The position numbers were made by a program, and so were the translations under genes. A stretch of 64,000 bases of DNA, taken from contig NZ_FOJM01000003.1 in the NCBI RefSeq assembly GCF_900111825.1, positions 186,001-250,000 on the forward strand. Direction: 5' to 3'. This document shows positions 8,374-17,783 of this stretch, piece by piece. Position 1 is the first letter of the stretch. Every line of letters begins with the position of its first letter. Below the pieces are notes generated by a model that saw only the letters and a list, made by a program, of their open reading frames with translations, was not told the DNA's origin and did not search any database. The stretch is from Pedobacter suwonensis. Its GTDB lineage: Bacteria > Bacteroidota > Bacteroidia > Sphingobacteriales > Sphingobacteriaceae.

Positions 8374-9660
8374 TTATTTAAAGGTAATGGAACCATATTC
8401 AGATCTGATGGATACGTTTGCAGCGCCACCGCTACCGATTTTGCCCGTATACCGTTTGGTTTCATCATCTTTGCTAACCAAACTTGATGTTACGTTTGAA
8501 CCATATTTAAAGCCGGCATAAGAAGTAGAAACATTGAAATTACCATTATAACGATCTGCAAAGCCCAATCCAACATTTGCATATTCACCCCCGAAAGTAA
8601 AGTTTTTACAGGCCGGAGTAATTTCATTCACATTTAAGCGGTTATAATCCATTTTGATAGTCGCATCACCGTTCAACGTACCTAAATTAACGTTAGAATA
8701 TTCTGCGTTAACAGCAATTTTACCTGCTGATGCAATGTTTAAATCGCCATAAGCCTGTTTAACTACCGCATTTCCTTTAACCGTATTGATGTTTACTTTG
8801 GCATATTCGGCACTCAAGAGCAAGTTGCCACCTATGGTGCCAACGGTTAAGCCTTTACCATATTCCACTTTAATATCTGCAGATCTTCTGATGGTATTGA
8901 TGTTTACGGCTACGTATTCAGCAACGAGTTCCAAAGTCCCTACAGCACCAATAGTTACAGGTCCGTTATATTCGTGCTTAATCACAGCTGCATTTAAATC
9001 CTGAATATCACATTTCCCGTACTGAACATTGATATAGTTGTTGGTATTGCTGAGGTTTCCTGCTACAAGATTGCCGTATTCCACTTTTAGTGAGGTTGGG
9101 CCTGCAAAATTACCCATTTCAACATTACCATATTGTTGTAGCACAGTTAAAGGGTTTACTGCCGGCATAAACACCGTGTAATTCACCTTTAATTCCCTTC
9201 GCCAGGTAGTTACTCCATTTTTTACCCCGCGTCCATAACGTCCGTTTCTGTCGCCCATGTTAGTTTTGAATGAAACCACGTCGCCATTTTTAGTAGCATC
9301 AATACTTACCCCATCGATCAATTTCTGTACATCACCATCTGAGTTGGCATAGGCTTTAATATCTATATCCACACGCACCTCTTTTTTATCCCAGGTTTTA
9401 ATTACAATAGATCCGAACTGATTATTTAAATTCACTTTATCATTTCTATCTATATTAAAACTTTTGCTAAATGATTTTGAACGTTCCGCATCGCTGCCCG
9501 TTTGCTTATATTTTGAGTTACTTACCATCGCTATCAGCGATGATTTCTCCACATTTTCTACAAGCACTTTCTCCGATGGACTATTCACCATCGCTTCTTG
9601 CGCACTGGTTTTTACGGCAATTAAAGCCAAAAGGGCCAAAAATATTTTTATTGTTTTCAT
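8374..9660 (-). CDS. DUF4097-like secreted beta-solenoid protein
   Basis: 428 residues with a signal peptide ending KTSAQ. After a linker and the segment VNLNNQFGSIVIKTWDKKEV, the chain settles into imperfect repeats of about 20 residues built around EY-x-x-V-N-I and YG-x-L (for example AEYAKVNINTVKG, AEYSNVNLGTLNG), the ladder of the DUF4097/DUF2807 'head-domain' beta-helix. No catalytic motif is visible. It lies 147 bp downstream of the anti-sigma-like gene on the same strand, an arrangement common in Bacteroidota, which suggests a product or sensor of the sigma-factor circuit. Its function is unknown. Confidence 0.8.
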   Translation of the reverse strand: MKTIKIFLALLALIAVKTSAQEAMVNSPSEKVLVENVEKSSLIAMVSNSKYKQTGSDAERSKSFSKSFNIDRNDKVNLNNQFGSIVIKTWDKKEVRVDIDIKAYANSDGDVQKLIDGVSIDATKNGDVVSFKTNMGDRNGRYGRGVKNGVTTWRRELKVNYTVFMPAVNPLTVLQQYGNVEMGNFAGPTSLKVEYGNLVAGNLSNTNNYINVQYGKCDIQDLNAAVIKHEYNGPVTIGAVGTLELVAEYVAVNINTIRRSADIKVEYGKGLTVGTIGGNLLLSAEYAKVNINTVKGNAVVKQAYGDLNIASAGKIAVNAEYSNVNLGTLNGDATIKMDYNRLNVNEITPACKNFTFGGEYANVGLGFADRYNGNFNVSTSYAGFKYGSNVTSSLVSKDDETKRYTGKIGSGGAANVSIRSEYGSITFK

Positions 9661-9807
9661 GTTGTTAAATATTAAACACCTGTATGCTTAAAACCTGCCG
9701 GCTGGCCTTAAACTTTCGATGTGGTGAGCGTTCTCCTCTTAGCATCAAGTGTGTTGAATCAAGCATCAAGACCGATTTCAGTATCAGAGCTGTTTTATTG
9801 CCCTGTA

Positions 9808-10335
9808 TTAAATCTGGTTAACTCTTTTGTAATCATCAACTTGGTTAATAATTAATAATTGTTGTTTTAATAACTGTAATTGTATTTCACGGTTTTTAAC
9901 CATAGCCTTTACCACAAAAGTCTGGTTGGGCGAAGTTGGCAACTCTGCTTTTAATTTTTCGTAATCTTCATCGAGTTTTCTTAAATCAGCCGTAAATTTT
10001 TTATAAAGTTCCGGATTTGCAGAGGCAAAAATGGCTAAGCTATCCCTCTTTTCGGTAATTAGACCAGTAAAATGAACTTCCTTTTTGGCATATGAAGCAC
10101 TAACGTCGGCTATTTCTAAATCTTTGTTTTGCAATTTCCCTACGTATAACCAGACCAAACCAAAAACGACTACTACAGCTGCCGCTGCGCTCATCCATAA
10201 ATACAGTTTTACCGGTTTTTTTTTCTTTTTGTGATCTAAATCCTGTTCAATTTTTGCCCAAAGATCTGCCGAAGGCTCCATGATATCGAAAGCTTTTCGG
10301 TTTTCTTTTACAAAGGTTTCTAATCTATTATTCAT
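9808..10335 (-). CDS. Anti-sigma factor-like membrane protein
   Basis: 175 residues: a cytosolic N-terminal segment (RLETFVKENRKAFD), a basic stretch of lysines, one transmembrane helix near residues 44-64 (LWMSAAAAVVVVFGLVWLY) and a periplasmic charged helical tail. The start overlaps the end of the ECF sigma gene by 8 bp, implying translational coupling. A single-pass protein encoded right after an ECF sigma factor is the usual place for its anti-sigma factor. No zinc-binding ZAS motif is visible, so this is assigned from topology and context. Confidence 0.75.
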   Translation of the reverse strand: MNNRLETFVKENRKAFDIMEPSADLWAKIEQDLDHKKKKKPVKLYLWMSAAAAVVVVFGLVWLYVGKLQNKDLEIADVSASYAKKEVHFTGLITEKRDSLAIFASANPELYKKFTADLRKLDEDYEKLKAELPTSPNQTFVVKAMVKNREIQLQLLKQQLLIINQVDDYKRVNQI

Positions 10336-10885
10336 CTCTCATCCCTTTCATTTCTAAAATACTCTTTAACTTTTTTTTAGCCCTCATGTACTGTGTACGG
10401 CTGGTATTTTCGCTTATTTTTAAAATGTGCGCAATTTCTTCATGGTCATAACCCTCTAACAGGTACAAACTCAGCACCACCCTGTAGCCGTCTGGCAATT
10501 GGATAATGGCCTGCCTTATCTCTTCGGCCTGTAACTGCATTTCACTGTAATCAAAACTATCTTCATCAGGCACTTCCGATATTTCGTCTGTACTTACAAA
10601 CTCCATCCTGCGCTTACGCAGGTAATTGATGGATTTGTTGATCACTATCTGCTTTAACCAAAGGCCGAAGGTAGTTTCCTGTCTAAAATCGACAATTCTG
10701 GTAAATGCATCTAAAAATGCTTCCTGTAAAACATCTTCTGCCTCTTCCTCATAATTTAAAATGCGCAGCGCCACATTATACATTGCCTTGGCATACAGCT
10801 TGTATAATTCAAACTGTGCTGCGCGACTGCCCTGCATGCATTTTTTTACGAGTTCGAGGTTTTTATCGATGTATACGGCTTCCAA
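10328..10885 (-). CDS. ECF-type RNA polymerase sigma factor
   Basis: 185 residues with sigma region 2 (about residues 25-95: FELYKLYAKAMYNVALRIL, then YEEEAEDVLQEAFLDAF, the core-binding/-10 recognition segment) and sigma region 4 (about 130-180: LPDGYRVVLSLYLLEGYDHE followed by the helix-turn-helix IAHILKISENTSRTQYMRAK). The reading frame has no ATG before region 2, and the preferred start is TTG at 10885; the frame is closed by a stop 27 bp further upstream. It forms a coupled pair with the anti-sigma-like gene. The likely target set includes its own operon and perhaps the DUF4097 gene. Confidence 0.92.
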   Translation of the reverse strand: MEAVYIDKNLELVKKCMQGSRAAQFELYKLYAKAMYNVALRILNYEEEAEDVLQEAFLDAFTRIVDFRQETTFGLWLKQIVINKSINYLRKRRMEFVSTDEISEVPDEDSFDYSEMQLQAEEIRQAIIQLPDGYRVVLSLYLLEGYDHEEIAHILKISENTSRTQYMRAKKKLKSILEMKGMRDE

Positions 10886-11284
10886 AATTTCGAATATTCT
10901 GATGATAAGACATCAGTGATTTTAAAACGTTGCATCAAGGTAAAAAAAATTTTAAAATATCTTAATTTCTGGTTAACACTGCGGAAATATCTGAAACATA
11001 GTATATTTAAATTATCTCAGGTAAGATATTTTCACTTCTGAATCGTCAATAAATTCAGCATGACGAATACATATAAATCAGGCTCTTTTAAAGCACTACT
11101 TTAACAGATGACTATTGATATTCAGGTTTTTGGAAATGAGGGGTTCTGTGCCTTTGGCATGTTCAGCCCTGCTCTCCCTCCAGCCAATTTGAAGGAAATT
11201 GGCGTCCGTCCGATCAGGTTTATTTAAGCTAAGCATGTGCCAGAAACCCAAATCTTTAATTAACCCCTTAAAATAGCTATTGTA
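10886..11284. other. Gene-free region upstream of the sigma factor
   Basis: No credible gene. The first 200 bases are AT-rich and should hold the sigma-operon promoter. Around 11044-11072 there is a decayed single arm of the tcattctgaa-type repeat (aaattcagcatgacgaa). From about 11127 the sequence resembles the right end of the tandem repeat unit that follows (gaaatgaggggttctg ... cagccctgct) and also matches 40205-40280. Confidence 0.6.
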
Positions 11285-11870
11285 AACAAACCTTGTTAAT
11301 AAATCTGACAGCAGCGAGTAGCACTGAATGGAGGGAAACGAAATAAGGACTACAAGCGAATGGCGGGTCTGCAGCACCTATGAAATGCTGCCTTTCATTT
11401 CCAAAAAAATAGAAATACTTTTTAAGTGTTTGGGAAATGCAGGGTTCTGCACTTTTCGCAATTTCAGTCCCGCTTTGGGTACGAGTTACGATGAAGGATC
11501 GGAAGCGCTCCCCCGACAATCAGGTTTATCTTATCTGAGCCTCCGCGAGGGACCTGCTATTTTGAACAAACCCTTGTTAATAAACCCGACAGCAGCGAGT
11601 AGCCCGGAATGGAGGGAAACGAAATGAGGACTACAAGCGAATGGCGGGACGAAAGCACCTATAAAATGCTACCTTTCATTTCCAAAAAAATAGAAATACT
11701 TTTTAAGTATGGGGAAATGAGGGGTTCTCCACTTTTCGCAATTTCAGTCCCGCTTTTGGTACCACTTAAACAACCCCCTTGTTAAATAAACCGATGAAAT
11801 GCTGCCGCTTATTTCCAGAAAACAGAAATGATTGATAAGTATCGGCAATTAAATGCCTTTGCTTTTTAAC
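11285..11870. repeat. Tandem array of about 280-bp intergenic repeats
   Basis: Unit 1 (11285-11482) and unit 2 (11565-11762) are nearly identical over almost 200 bp, starting with aacaaaccttgttaataaa and ending with tttcagtcccgctt. They are separated by a spacer of about 80 bp. A third, shortened and diverged copy follows at about 11770-11870, and the end of a preceding copy lies at 11127-11180. Short ORFs crossing the units do not resemble proteins. A related copy is found near 40194-40669, so this is a dispersed family. Origin and mobility are unknown. Confidence 0.85.
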
Positions 11871-11940
11871 ATTTATGGAAATTCAGCTGCGAGTTCATCA
11901 TAAATTTGAAATCCCTGATCCAAACCGCTAACTTCATGGC

Positions 11941-12345
11941 ATGGAAACCGACTTAATCATTTCAGCAATAAACGAAATACATAAAAAAGCAAACCTGGCG
12001 CTGGAGAGTAAAGATGTCGTAGCGTATACGGATATGTTTGCCGACGATTTGAGTTTCACACCCTTTGAAAAAACTGCGATAAACAAACGTGATTTTACCA
12101 TCGACCTAAAAAAATATTTCAGCGGAGCCAAAACCATACAAACTAGTCATTATAGAATCAGATCTTCTGCAGAGAATGATATTTTTACTGAGAAAATTGC
12201 ACGTAAATCGGTTCTTATAAAACCAAACCTGCTTATTTTTTCAAAAAAACAGACCGTACAGACTGAAGAAATTTATCATTGGAAAAATATTAAAGGAGAG
12301 TGGAAGGTAGTTGCGCTTGAAATTGTGCTGGAAGAAAAATATTAA
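11941..12345 (+). CDS. SnoaL/NTF2-like domain protein
   Basis: A 134-residue cytosolic protein. A long N-terminal helix (ISAINEIHKKANLALESKDV) followed by YTDMFADDLSFTPFEKTAINKR and a C-terminal antiparallel sheet (EIYHWKNIKGEWKVVALEIV) matches the cone-shaped NTF2/SnoaL/DUF4440 fold. Members range from isomerases to ligand-binding proteins without catalysis. No catalytic residue can be assigned. It stands alone between repeat-rich spacers. Confidence 0.6.
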   Translation: METDLIISAINEIHKKANLALESKDVVAYTDMFADDLSFTPFEKTAINKRDFTIDLKKYFSGAKTIQTSHYRIRSSAENDIFTEKIARKSVLIKPNLLIFSKKQTVQTEEIYHWKNIKGEWKVVALEIVLEEKY

Positions 12346-12703
12346 ACTTTCATTATGAATATCTTCAAAAAAAACCATGAATCGAATTCAGGCTAGGGAT
12401 ATTGCTTTTAAAAAATGTGCAAAAATTAATTAGCCACAGAAATCACGGAGTAGATTAAATTTTTTCGTGTTTTTCGTGCTTCCGTGGCAAACATAACGCT
12501 TAAGCATGCGCAGAAAGAGCTGGAAACTAACAGAGAAAAGTTAAAAGCGATTTCCCTAGAATTCCGGTTTCTAAATGCTATTCATAAGAAATATTTTTAT
12601 CAGGTTTGTCATGTTACTTAAATTTAGCTTGCTTCATTTTTTGACTTACATCAAAGGTTAAGTTTTTTAATACGCTCAACTTTGGTGTATTAAAAAAATC
12701 AAT
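12346..12703. other. Spacer with an imperfect palindrome
   Basis: No gene. At 12433-12488 an imperfect inverted repeat has outer arms gccacaga...cacgga and tccgtggc. Related cttcgtggt/ctttgtggt runs occur at 14217-14252 and 58065-58098, so it belongs to a dispersed intergenic family. The remainder should carry the promoter of the DUF2798 gene. Confidence 0.55.
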
Positions 12704-12928
12704 ATGAAAAAAGAACATTTCAAACACATCAACACACTTTTTGTGGTGATCCCAATGACCTTAATTATGGCATTTGTGGGTTTAATGCGAAACTATGGTT
12801 TCGGCGAGGATTGGTTCCTCAAATTCCTGAAGGCCTGGAGCGTAATGTTACCCGTAGCTTATCTGGCAGCTTTCATTATTATTCCCAACGCACGTAAACT
12901 GGCTGAGAAGGTTACCTCCAAAACCTAA
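12704..12928 (+). CDS. DUF2798 family small membrane protein
   Basis: 74 residues with two transmembrane helices (about 10-30 and 42-62) and a short basic C-terminus (NARKLAEKVTSKT). The pattern matches DUF2798: first helix with VVIPMTLIMAFVGL, then a short hydrophilic link with W-F-L-K-F-L-K-A-W, then a second helix with P-V-A-Y. Function is unknown. It lies 29 bp upstream of a Crp/Fnr regulator gene, with which it probably shares a transcript. Confidence 0.78.
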   Translation: MKKEHFKHINTLFVVIPMTLIMAFVGLMRNYGFGEDWFLKFLKAWSVMLPVAYLAAFIIIPNARKLAEKVTSKT

Positions 12929-12957
12929 ACATTGTTACATTTGGTAAAAGTCATATC

Positions 12958-13527
12958 ATGCAAGAACAGCTTTCCAGTTATATCAGCGCAAAAATTATCA
13001 TTAGCGATGCGGAGCTTGAACAGGTATTGTCTTTTTTCAAGATGATGCAGGTAAAGAAAAACGAAATCCTGATCAGTCCTGGGGAAACATGTCAGCGTCT
13101 TTACTTTATTGATAAAGGTTGCTTACGAATTTTCTTCCTAACGGCCGGTGGTACGGAAGCCACCCGGCATTTTGCTTTTGAAAATCAGTTTGCCTCAGCC
13201 CTGGTAAGTTTCATTACCAACGATATCTCCAAGGAATATGTCCAAGCTGTAGAAGATACCAGTCTATACTACATTTCTCAAAACGATTTTCAACAGTTGC
13301 TTCAAATGATCCCGCAGTGGGAGAAATTTTACCGTCATTATCTGGAATATGCTTACGTAACCAATACCAACCGCTTAATGTCGTTTATTACACTTGATGC
13401 GACCGAGCGTTACCGCCAGTTGCTGGCGCAGAATCCAACTGTGGTAATGCGCCTGCCTAATAGGATGGTGGCTTCTTACCTGAACATATCACAAGAAACG
13501 CTGAGCAGATTAAAATCAAAAGCATAA
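12958..13527 (+). CDS. Crp/Fnr family transcriptional regulator
   Basis: 189 residues: an N-terminal cyclic-nucleotide-binding-like beta-roll (GETCQRLYFIDKGCLRIFFL) and a C-terminal winged-helix with MVASYLNISQETLSRLKS as recognition helix. The Arg-Ser pair that contacts cAMP in CRP is not evident, as is usual for the many Bacteroidota paralogues, so the ligand is unknown. No cysteine cluster for an Fe-S sensor is seen. It may act on its own operon with the DUF2798 gene. Confidence 0.92.
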   Translation: MQEQLSSYISAKIIISDAELEQVLSFFKMMQVKKNEILISPGETCQRLYFIDKGCLRIFFLTAGGTEATRHFAFENQFASALVSFITNDISKEYVQAVEDTSLYYISQNDFQQLLQMIPQWEKFYRHYLEYAYVTNTNRLMSFITLDATERYRQLLAQNPTVVMRLPNRMVASYLNISQETLSRLKSKA

Positions 13528-13564
13528 ATTTAGTTTGTGATGCTAAATTAAATTATCATTAAAT

Positions 13565-14196
13565 ATGACTGCCCAACAACGTAAGGACCAAACTGAAATA
13601 ATCCTAAAAGAAAATAACATCCCGATAAATCAATATTTACCCCTGATAGAGGAAGAAAGCGAAGCGGTAATCAGACCTGCCGCAGATATTGCTAAACGGA
13701 TTTTGATTCTTGCATATTTAAATACCACAATTGATAATCGTGATGATAGAGAAGATATTATCGCTTATCTCAAAACAGAAAAGTTATGGGGCCACGTTTC
13801 TCAAGAGAGCAAAAACTTTTCACTAAAGATATATTAAGTGAAAAAGAGACTATTAGCATTTCTTGGACAATTGAATGTCTTTATGTAATGCTCTGGGCCA
13901 TAAATAAGATCGATGATTTAGGTTTACCTAGGGAAGAGGCATCTGGAACAGTCAATTTGATCCCAGGATATATGGAGTCAAGTGAAGAGTTTATAAATGG
14001 GGCGGTGATCAGGGATACTACTGAAATCCTTGATGCCTCTGATTTAATTTATAGAATACATTGGGCAGTAAGACAGTCTGGCATAGATGATATAGTTCAA
14101 AATATCAATCAGGATGTAGTTCCGGAATGGCATCGGGCAATTAATTGGATCACGTTTTATGAAGATAACTGGGATCATATTACAACAGATACCTAA
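13565..14196 (+). pseudogene. DUF4272-like protein gene, interrupted by a frameshift
   Basis: Two overlapping frames together make one protein of about 210 residues. The first frame (13565-13837) has LPLIEEESEAVIRPAADIAKR and ends on KLWGHVSQE. The second frame (open 13786-14196) continues with QKLFTKDILSEKE, a WTIECLYVMLWAI helix, EILDASDLIYRIHWA and EWHRAINWI. This order (LP..EEE..R, LW..S..E..F, LLWAL, EILD..DL.YR.HWA, ERH.ALNW) is that of DUF4272. The frames join at agagag (about 13803-13810): removing one AG pair restores a continuous reading. Function of the family is unknown. Real decay or a sequencing error are both possible. Confidence 0.7.
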
Positions 14197-14314
14197 TTGT
14201 TGAAATTGCCAACTATTTTTCTTTGTGATCTTTGTGCCTTTGTGGTCAAAGCAATAATAATCATTAGCAAAATTTTCCTTAAATCTTCTATCTTAAACTT
14301 TAAAACAAAATCGG

Positions 14315-14322
14315 TATTTTTG
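14315..14322 (+). promoter_or_regulatory. Putative -7 element of aspS
   Basis: tatttttg fits the Bacteroidota -7 consensus TAnnTTTG and lies 22 bp before the aspS ATG. No clear -33 TTG is visible at the right distance. Confidence 0.5.
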
Positions 14323-14344
14323 CCGCTCAATTTAGATTATATAT

Positions 14345-16090
14345 ATGTTAAGAACAGTAACTTGTGGTGCATTAAACCTAAATAACTTAGGCGAAAGTGT
14401 TACGCTATGTGGTTGGGTACAAAAATCAAGAGATTTAGGCGGTATGACTTTTATCGACATCCGTGATCGTTATGGTATTACCCAGTTGGTTTTTAACATG
14501 GACGATAATCGCGGGCTTTGTGAAACCGCACGTACTTTAGGCCGTGAATTTGTGATCAAAGCGGTAGGTACGGTTGTAGAAAGAAGCAATAAAAACCCAA
14601 AAATGCCGACCGGTGAAGTAGAGATCAAAGTTTCTGCTTTGGAGATTTTAAATGCGGCGAAATTACCTCCATTCATGATCGATGATGAAACAGATGGTGG
14701 TGATGAGTTGCGTATGAAATACCGTTATTTGGATCTACGCCGTAACCCGTTGCGCAATAACCTGGTTTTACGTCATAAAATGGCCCAATCGGTTCGCCGT
14801 TATTTAGATGCCTTAGATTTTATTGAGGTAGAAACGCCTGTATTAATTAAATCGACGCCAGAGGGAGCGAGAGATTTTGTGGTACCTAGCCGCATGAACG
14901 AAGGTGAGTTTTATGCTTTACCTCAATCGCCACAAACCTTTAAACAATTATTGATGGTTTCAGGTTTCGACCGTTATTTTCAAATTGTAAAATGTTTCAG
15001 GGATGAAGATTTAAGGGCCGACCGTCAGCCGGAATTTACGCAAATTGACTGCGAAATGTCGTTCATTGAGCAGGAAGATATTTTAAATACTTTTGAAGGC
15101 CTGATCCGTACTTTATTTAAAGAAGTACGTAACTATGATTTACCAGAGGTACCTCGTATGCAATATGCAGATGCGATGCGTTTGTATGGTTCTGATAAAC
15201 CGGATACCCGTTTTGCCATGCAGTTTGTAGAACTTAACCACCTGGTAAAAGGCAAAGGCTTTCCTGTATTTGACAACGCAGAGTTAGTTGTTGGTATCAA
15301 TGCTAAAGGCGCTGCAAGTTATACACGCAAGCAACTGGATGAACTAACAGATTTTATCAAACGCCCGCAAATTGGCGCCACAGGCTTGATTTATGCCCGT
15401 CATAATGACGATGGAACCATAAAATCTTCCGTAGATAAATTTTTTAATGAGGAAGACCTCAAACAATGGAGTGAGGCTTTCGCAACAGAAAAAGGCGATT
15501 TGTTACTGATATTAGCTGGTTCTACAGATAAAGTACGTAAACAACTGAATGAGCTTCGCTTAGAAATGGGTAATCGTTTAGGTTTACGCGATAAAAATAC
15601 CTTCTCTGCCCTTTGGGTATTGGATTTTCCGCTTTTGGAATGGGATGAAGAAACCGAACGTTACCATGCCATGCACCATCCGTTCACCTCGCCAAAACCA
15701 GAAGATATCGCTCTATTGGATACCAATCCTGGAGAAGTACGCGCCAATGCCTATGATTTGGTCATTAACGGGACAGAAGTAGGTGGCGGATCTATCCGTA
15801 TCCATGACCGTGCGTTGCAGGCTTTAATGTTCAAACATTTAGGCTTTAGCGCGGAAGAAGCACAAAAGCAATTCGGTTTCTTAATGGATGCATTCGAATT
15901 CGGTGCACCTCCGCATGGCGGTATTGCCTTTGGTTTCGATCGTTTAACCTCAATTTTTGCTGGTTTAGATTCTATCCGCGATGTAATTGCCTTCCCTAAA
16001 AACAATTCGGGCAGAGATGTGATGATTGATAGTCCAAGTACGATTGACGAAAAACAATTAAAAGAATTAAAGATAAAGACGGATTTGTAA
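14345..16090 (+). CDS. aspS: Aspartyl-tRNA synthetase
   Basis: A 581-residue cytosolic class II synthetase of the bacterial type. An OB-fold anticodon-binding domain occupies about residues 1-120. The catalytic core has motif 2 ([18 protein letters not shown], near residue 220), a bacterial GAD-type insertion in the middle (about 290-400), and motif 3 (GIAFGFDRL near 525). It charges tRNA-Asp. Length is close to the 585-590 typical of bacteria. It has a -7-like element 22 bp upstream and a strong terminator 30 bp downstream. A string of orphan toxin tips begins immediately after that terminator. The discriminating or non-discriminating character cannot be judged here. Confidence 0.98.
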   Translation: MLRTVTCGALNLNNLGESVTLCGWVQKSRDLGGMTFIDIRDRYGITQLVFNMDDNRGLCETARTLGREFVIKAVGTVVERSNKNPKMPTGEVEIKVSALEILNAAKLPPFMIDDETDGGDELRMKYRYLDLRRNPLRNNLVLRHKMAQSVRRYLDALDFIEVETPVLIKSTPEGARDFVVPSRMNEGEFYALPQSPQTFKQLLMVSGFDRYFQIVKCFRDEDLRADRQPEFTQIDCEMSFIEQEDILNTFEGLIRTLFKEVRNYDLPEVPRMQYADAMRLYGSDKPDTRFAMQFVELNHLVKGKGFPVFDNAELVVGINAKGAASYTRKQLDELTDFIKRPQIGATGLIYARHNDDGTIKSSVDKFFNEEDLKQWSEAFATEKGDLLLILAGSTDKVRKQLNELRLEMGNRLGLRDKNTFSALWVLDFPLLEWDEETERYHAMHHPFTSPKPEDIALLDTNPGEVRANAYDLVINGTEVGGGSIRIHDRALQALMFKHLGFSAEEAQKQFGFLMDAFEFGAPPHGGIAFGFDRLTSIFAGLDSIRDVIAFPKNNSGRDVMIDSPSTIDEKQLKELKIKTDL

Positions 16091-16119
16091 AACCCATTTT
16101 AATCTGAGTAAATACCATT

Positions 16120-16167
16120 ATCCTCTGGCGAATCTGGCAAAAAAGTCAAATTCACCAGAGGATTTTT
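16120..16167 (+). terminator. Intrinsic terminator of aspS
   Basis: A 14-bp stem with one mismatch (atcctctggcgaat / attcaccagaggat) followed by five T. It marks the boundary between the housekeeping gene and the Rhs cassette array. Confidence 0.88.
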
Positions 16168-16202
16168 GCTTATGGCTAAATAATTATAGCCATATTGATC
16201 TC

Positions 16203-17276
16203 ATGGCCGAGAATCATTATGAGCTGAACGCTTACCATTATGCACTGAATAATCCTATACTCTATCAGGATTACATGGGGCTGGATACTACCTATCATGT
16301 TGGGGATTTGGACAACGGTAATTTTGGCAAATATGATCCGAATCATGATGATATAGATCTTGGAACGGTGACTGCTTCTGGCTCAAAATCAAGTGGAGGC
16401 TTTGGTTCTTTTGGCAGTTTTGGTTCTTTTGGTTCATTTGATGTAGTTCTACCACCATTAAGGCCAGGTAATAGTAAAAGTCCTTATCTTAAAGCTGAAA
16501 ATAAAGAAGCCAATCAGGGGGGCGTTGGTGGAAATGCGTGGAACACCACTTCAAATACGGTTTCAGCTTTAGGATTTACGGTCGGAGCTGCAGAATACCA
16601 GTTAGGAAAAGTACTTGAAAAGCGGCTGGCCTATCAGTTTACCAAAGCAGCTTATGAGGGGTGGAAGAGTCCTGTTGGATCAACCTCGTTTAAGACAATC
16701 ATAGGAACCATCAACGCTGACACTAAACTTGTACAACGGGCTGCTGCCTCATTGAAAGTAGGGGGCGCTATTATTGGAGGAGTTGGTTTTATTCCAGGTT
16801 GGGGCTGGGCTGCTTCGGGACTTTATTTTGGAGGAAAGTATATATTACAGGAAATGACTTTTGGAATAAATAAAATGATGATGTGGTATTATTATTTGAA
16901 TTTTAAGGTTTATAAATTCTATCAGAAGAAAAAAGACAGCATCCCTGTATTTTATGCTTTTTTAGTTACTTCAACTCTTTTATGCTTAAATGTCTTCATT
17001 TTTTTTGGAGGACTGGGTGTTTTTATGCCATTGTTTCGACAACTAATCAACTTAAAAGTGATGTTAACTACTTATGCATTAATAGGCTTTTTGAACTACA
17101 TGATTTTGTATAGGGCTCATTTATATGAAGGAGTATTTGGAGAGTTTGAGCGCGATGCAGGGAGATATAATATGAGAAGTTGGGATATATCGGTTAAGTT
17201 ATATATATTTATTTCTATCATTCTATTTTTGTTGTTGCTGTTTATTGCTGATCTTAAAAATCAGGGACATCTATGA
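16203..17276 (+). CDS. Orphan Rhs tip fused to a three-helix immunity-like membrane protein
   Basis: 357 residues with three parts. Residues 1-30 (ENHYELNAYHYALNNPILYQ, then DYMGLD) match the end of the Rhs repeat core; similarity extends upstream of the ATG (SHIDLMAE in the same frame), so this is an N-terminally cut core. Residues 30-224 hold a GSF-repeat linker, the seam NQGG at 16512-16523 and a hydrophobic Gly-rich tip with GVGFIPGWGWAASGLYFGGK. Residues 225-357, starting at three consecutive ATG codons (16875), form a separate protein with YYYLNFKVYKFY and three transmembrane helices. They resemble the independent proteins encoded at 17752 and 19268. So toxin tip and immunity, separate in the neighbouring cassettes, are in one frame here; translation of the second part may also start internally. 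Toxin activity is inferred. Confidence 0.75.
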   Translation: MAENHYELNAYHYALNNPILYQDYMGLDTTYHVGDLDNGNFGKYDPNHDDIDLGTVTASGSKSSGGFGSFGSFGSFGSFDVVLPPLRPGNSKSPYLKAENKEANQGGVGGNAWNTTSNTVSALGFTVGAAEYQLGKVLEKRLAYQFTKAAYEGWKSPVGSTSFKTIIGTINADTKLVQRAAASLKVGGAIIGGVGFIPGWGWAASGLYFGGKYILQEMTFGINKMMMWYYYLNFKVYKFYQKKKDSIPVFYAFLVTSTLLCLNVFIFFGGLGVFMPLFRQLINLKVMLTTYALIGFLNYMILYRAHLYEGVFGEFERDAGRYNMRSWDISVKLYIFISIILFLLLLFIADLKNQGHL

Positions 17277-17296
17277 TGGTATAAAGGAATAAATAA

Positions 17297-17783
17297 GCTG
17301 TTGCCAGTCAGGGGGGAGATAACGCGCTAAATTATTTCGATAAGAATACTGGTGATATTGGCAACGGCCTTGCAGGTGTTGGATATGTGTCAGGTGCCGT
17401 AGGTAATCGGGCTGGAAATATTATCAAGAGTAGATCACTTTATGGGGAACCGGGTGCGACTACTATTTTAAGTCCCCCTTGCAAATATTCATGTTCCTAC
17501 TGGTGCACTAAGGACAACTGGTACGGTACTTAGAGGATTAGGTACAGCCGCTGGCTTAGCTGGCGTTGGAATTACCGGTTATCAATGTATAAATGGTCAG
17601 ATTACCGGAAAAGAGGTATTAGTGGATGCCACATTTGGTGCAATAGGCTTCATGGCCCCTGTTGGTGCAGGGGTGAGTATTCTGTATTTTGGAGGTAAAG
17701 CTATATACGAATATTCTACTGGAGATACTTGTTTGATAAACCAAGACGTGAATGATGAGAGCGTATTATTATTTTTTATTTAG
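17297..17783 (+). pseudogene. Orphan Rhs tip, cassette 2, broken at a C run
   Basis: Begins after a stop with AVASQGGDN, the seam motif shared with cassettes 1 and 4, 27 bp after the previous stop. The frame reads to SLYGEPGATTILSP and then breaks in a run of five C (17474-17478). With four C it continues LANIHVPTGALRTTGTVLRG and on to AIGFMAPVGAGVSILYFGGK, the same Gly-rich hydrophobic motif as in cassettes 1 and 3, stopping at 17783. There is no start codon and no Rhs core upstream, so it is probably a silent cassette. Its end overlaps the immunity-like gene by 32 bp. Confidence 0.7.

Noticed and set aside
11328..11627. 99-codon plus-strand ORF and 80- and 93-codon minus-strand ORFs in the tandem repeat
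   Set aside because: They cross repeat unit borders and resemble no protein; their frames change between copies.
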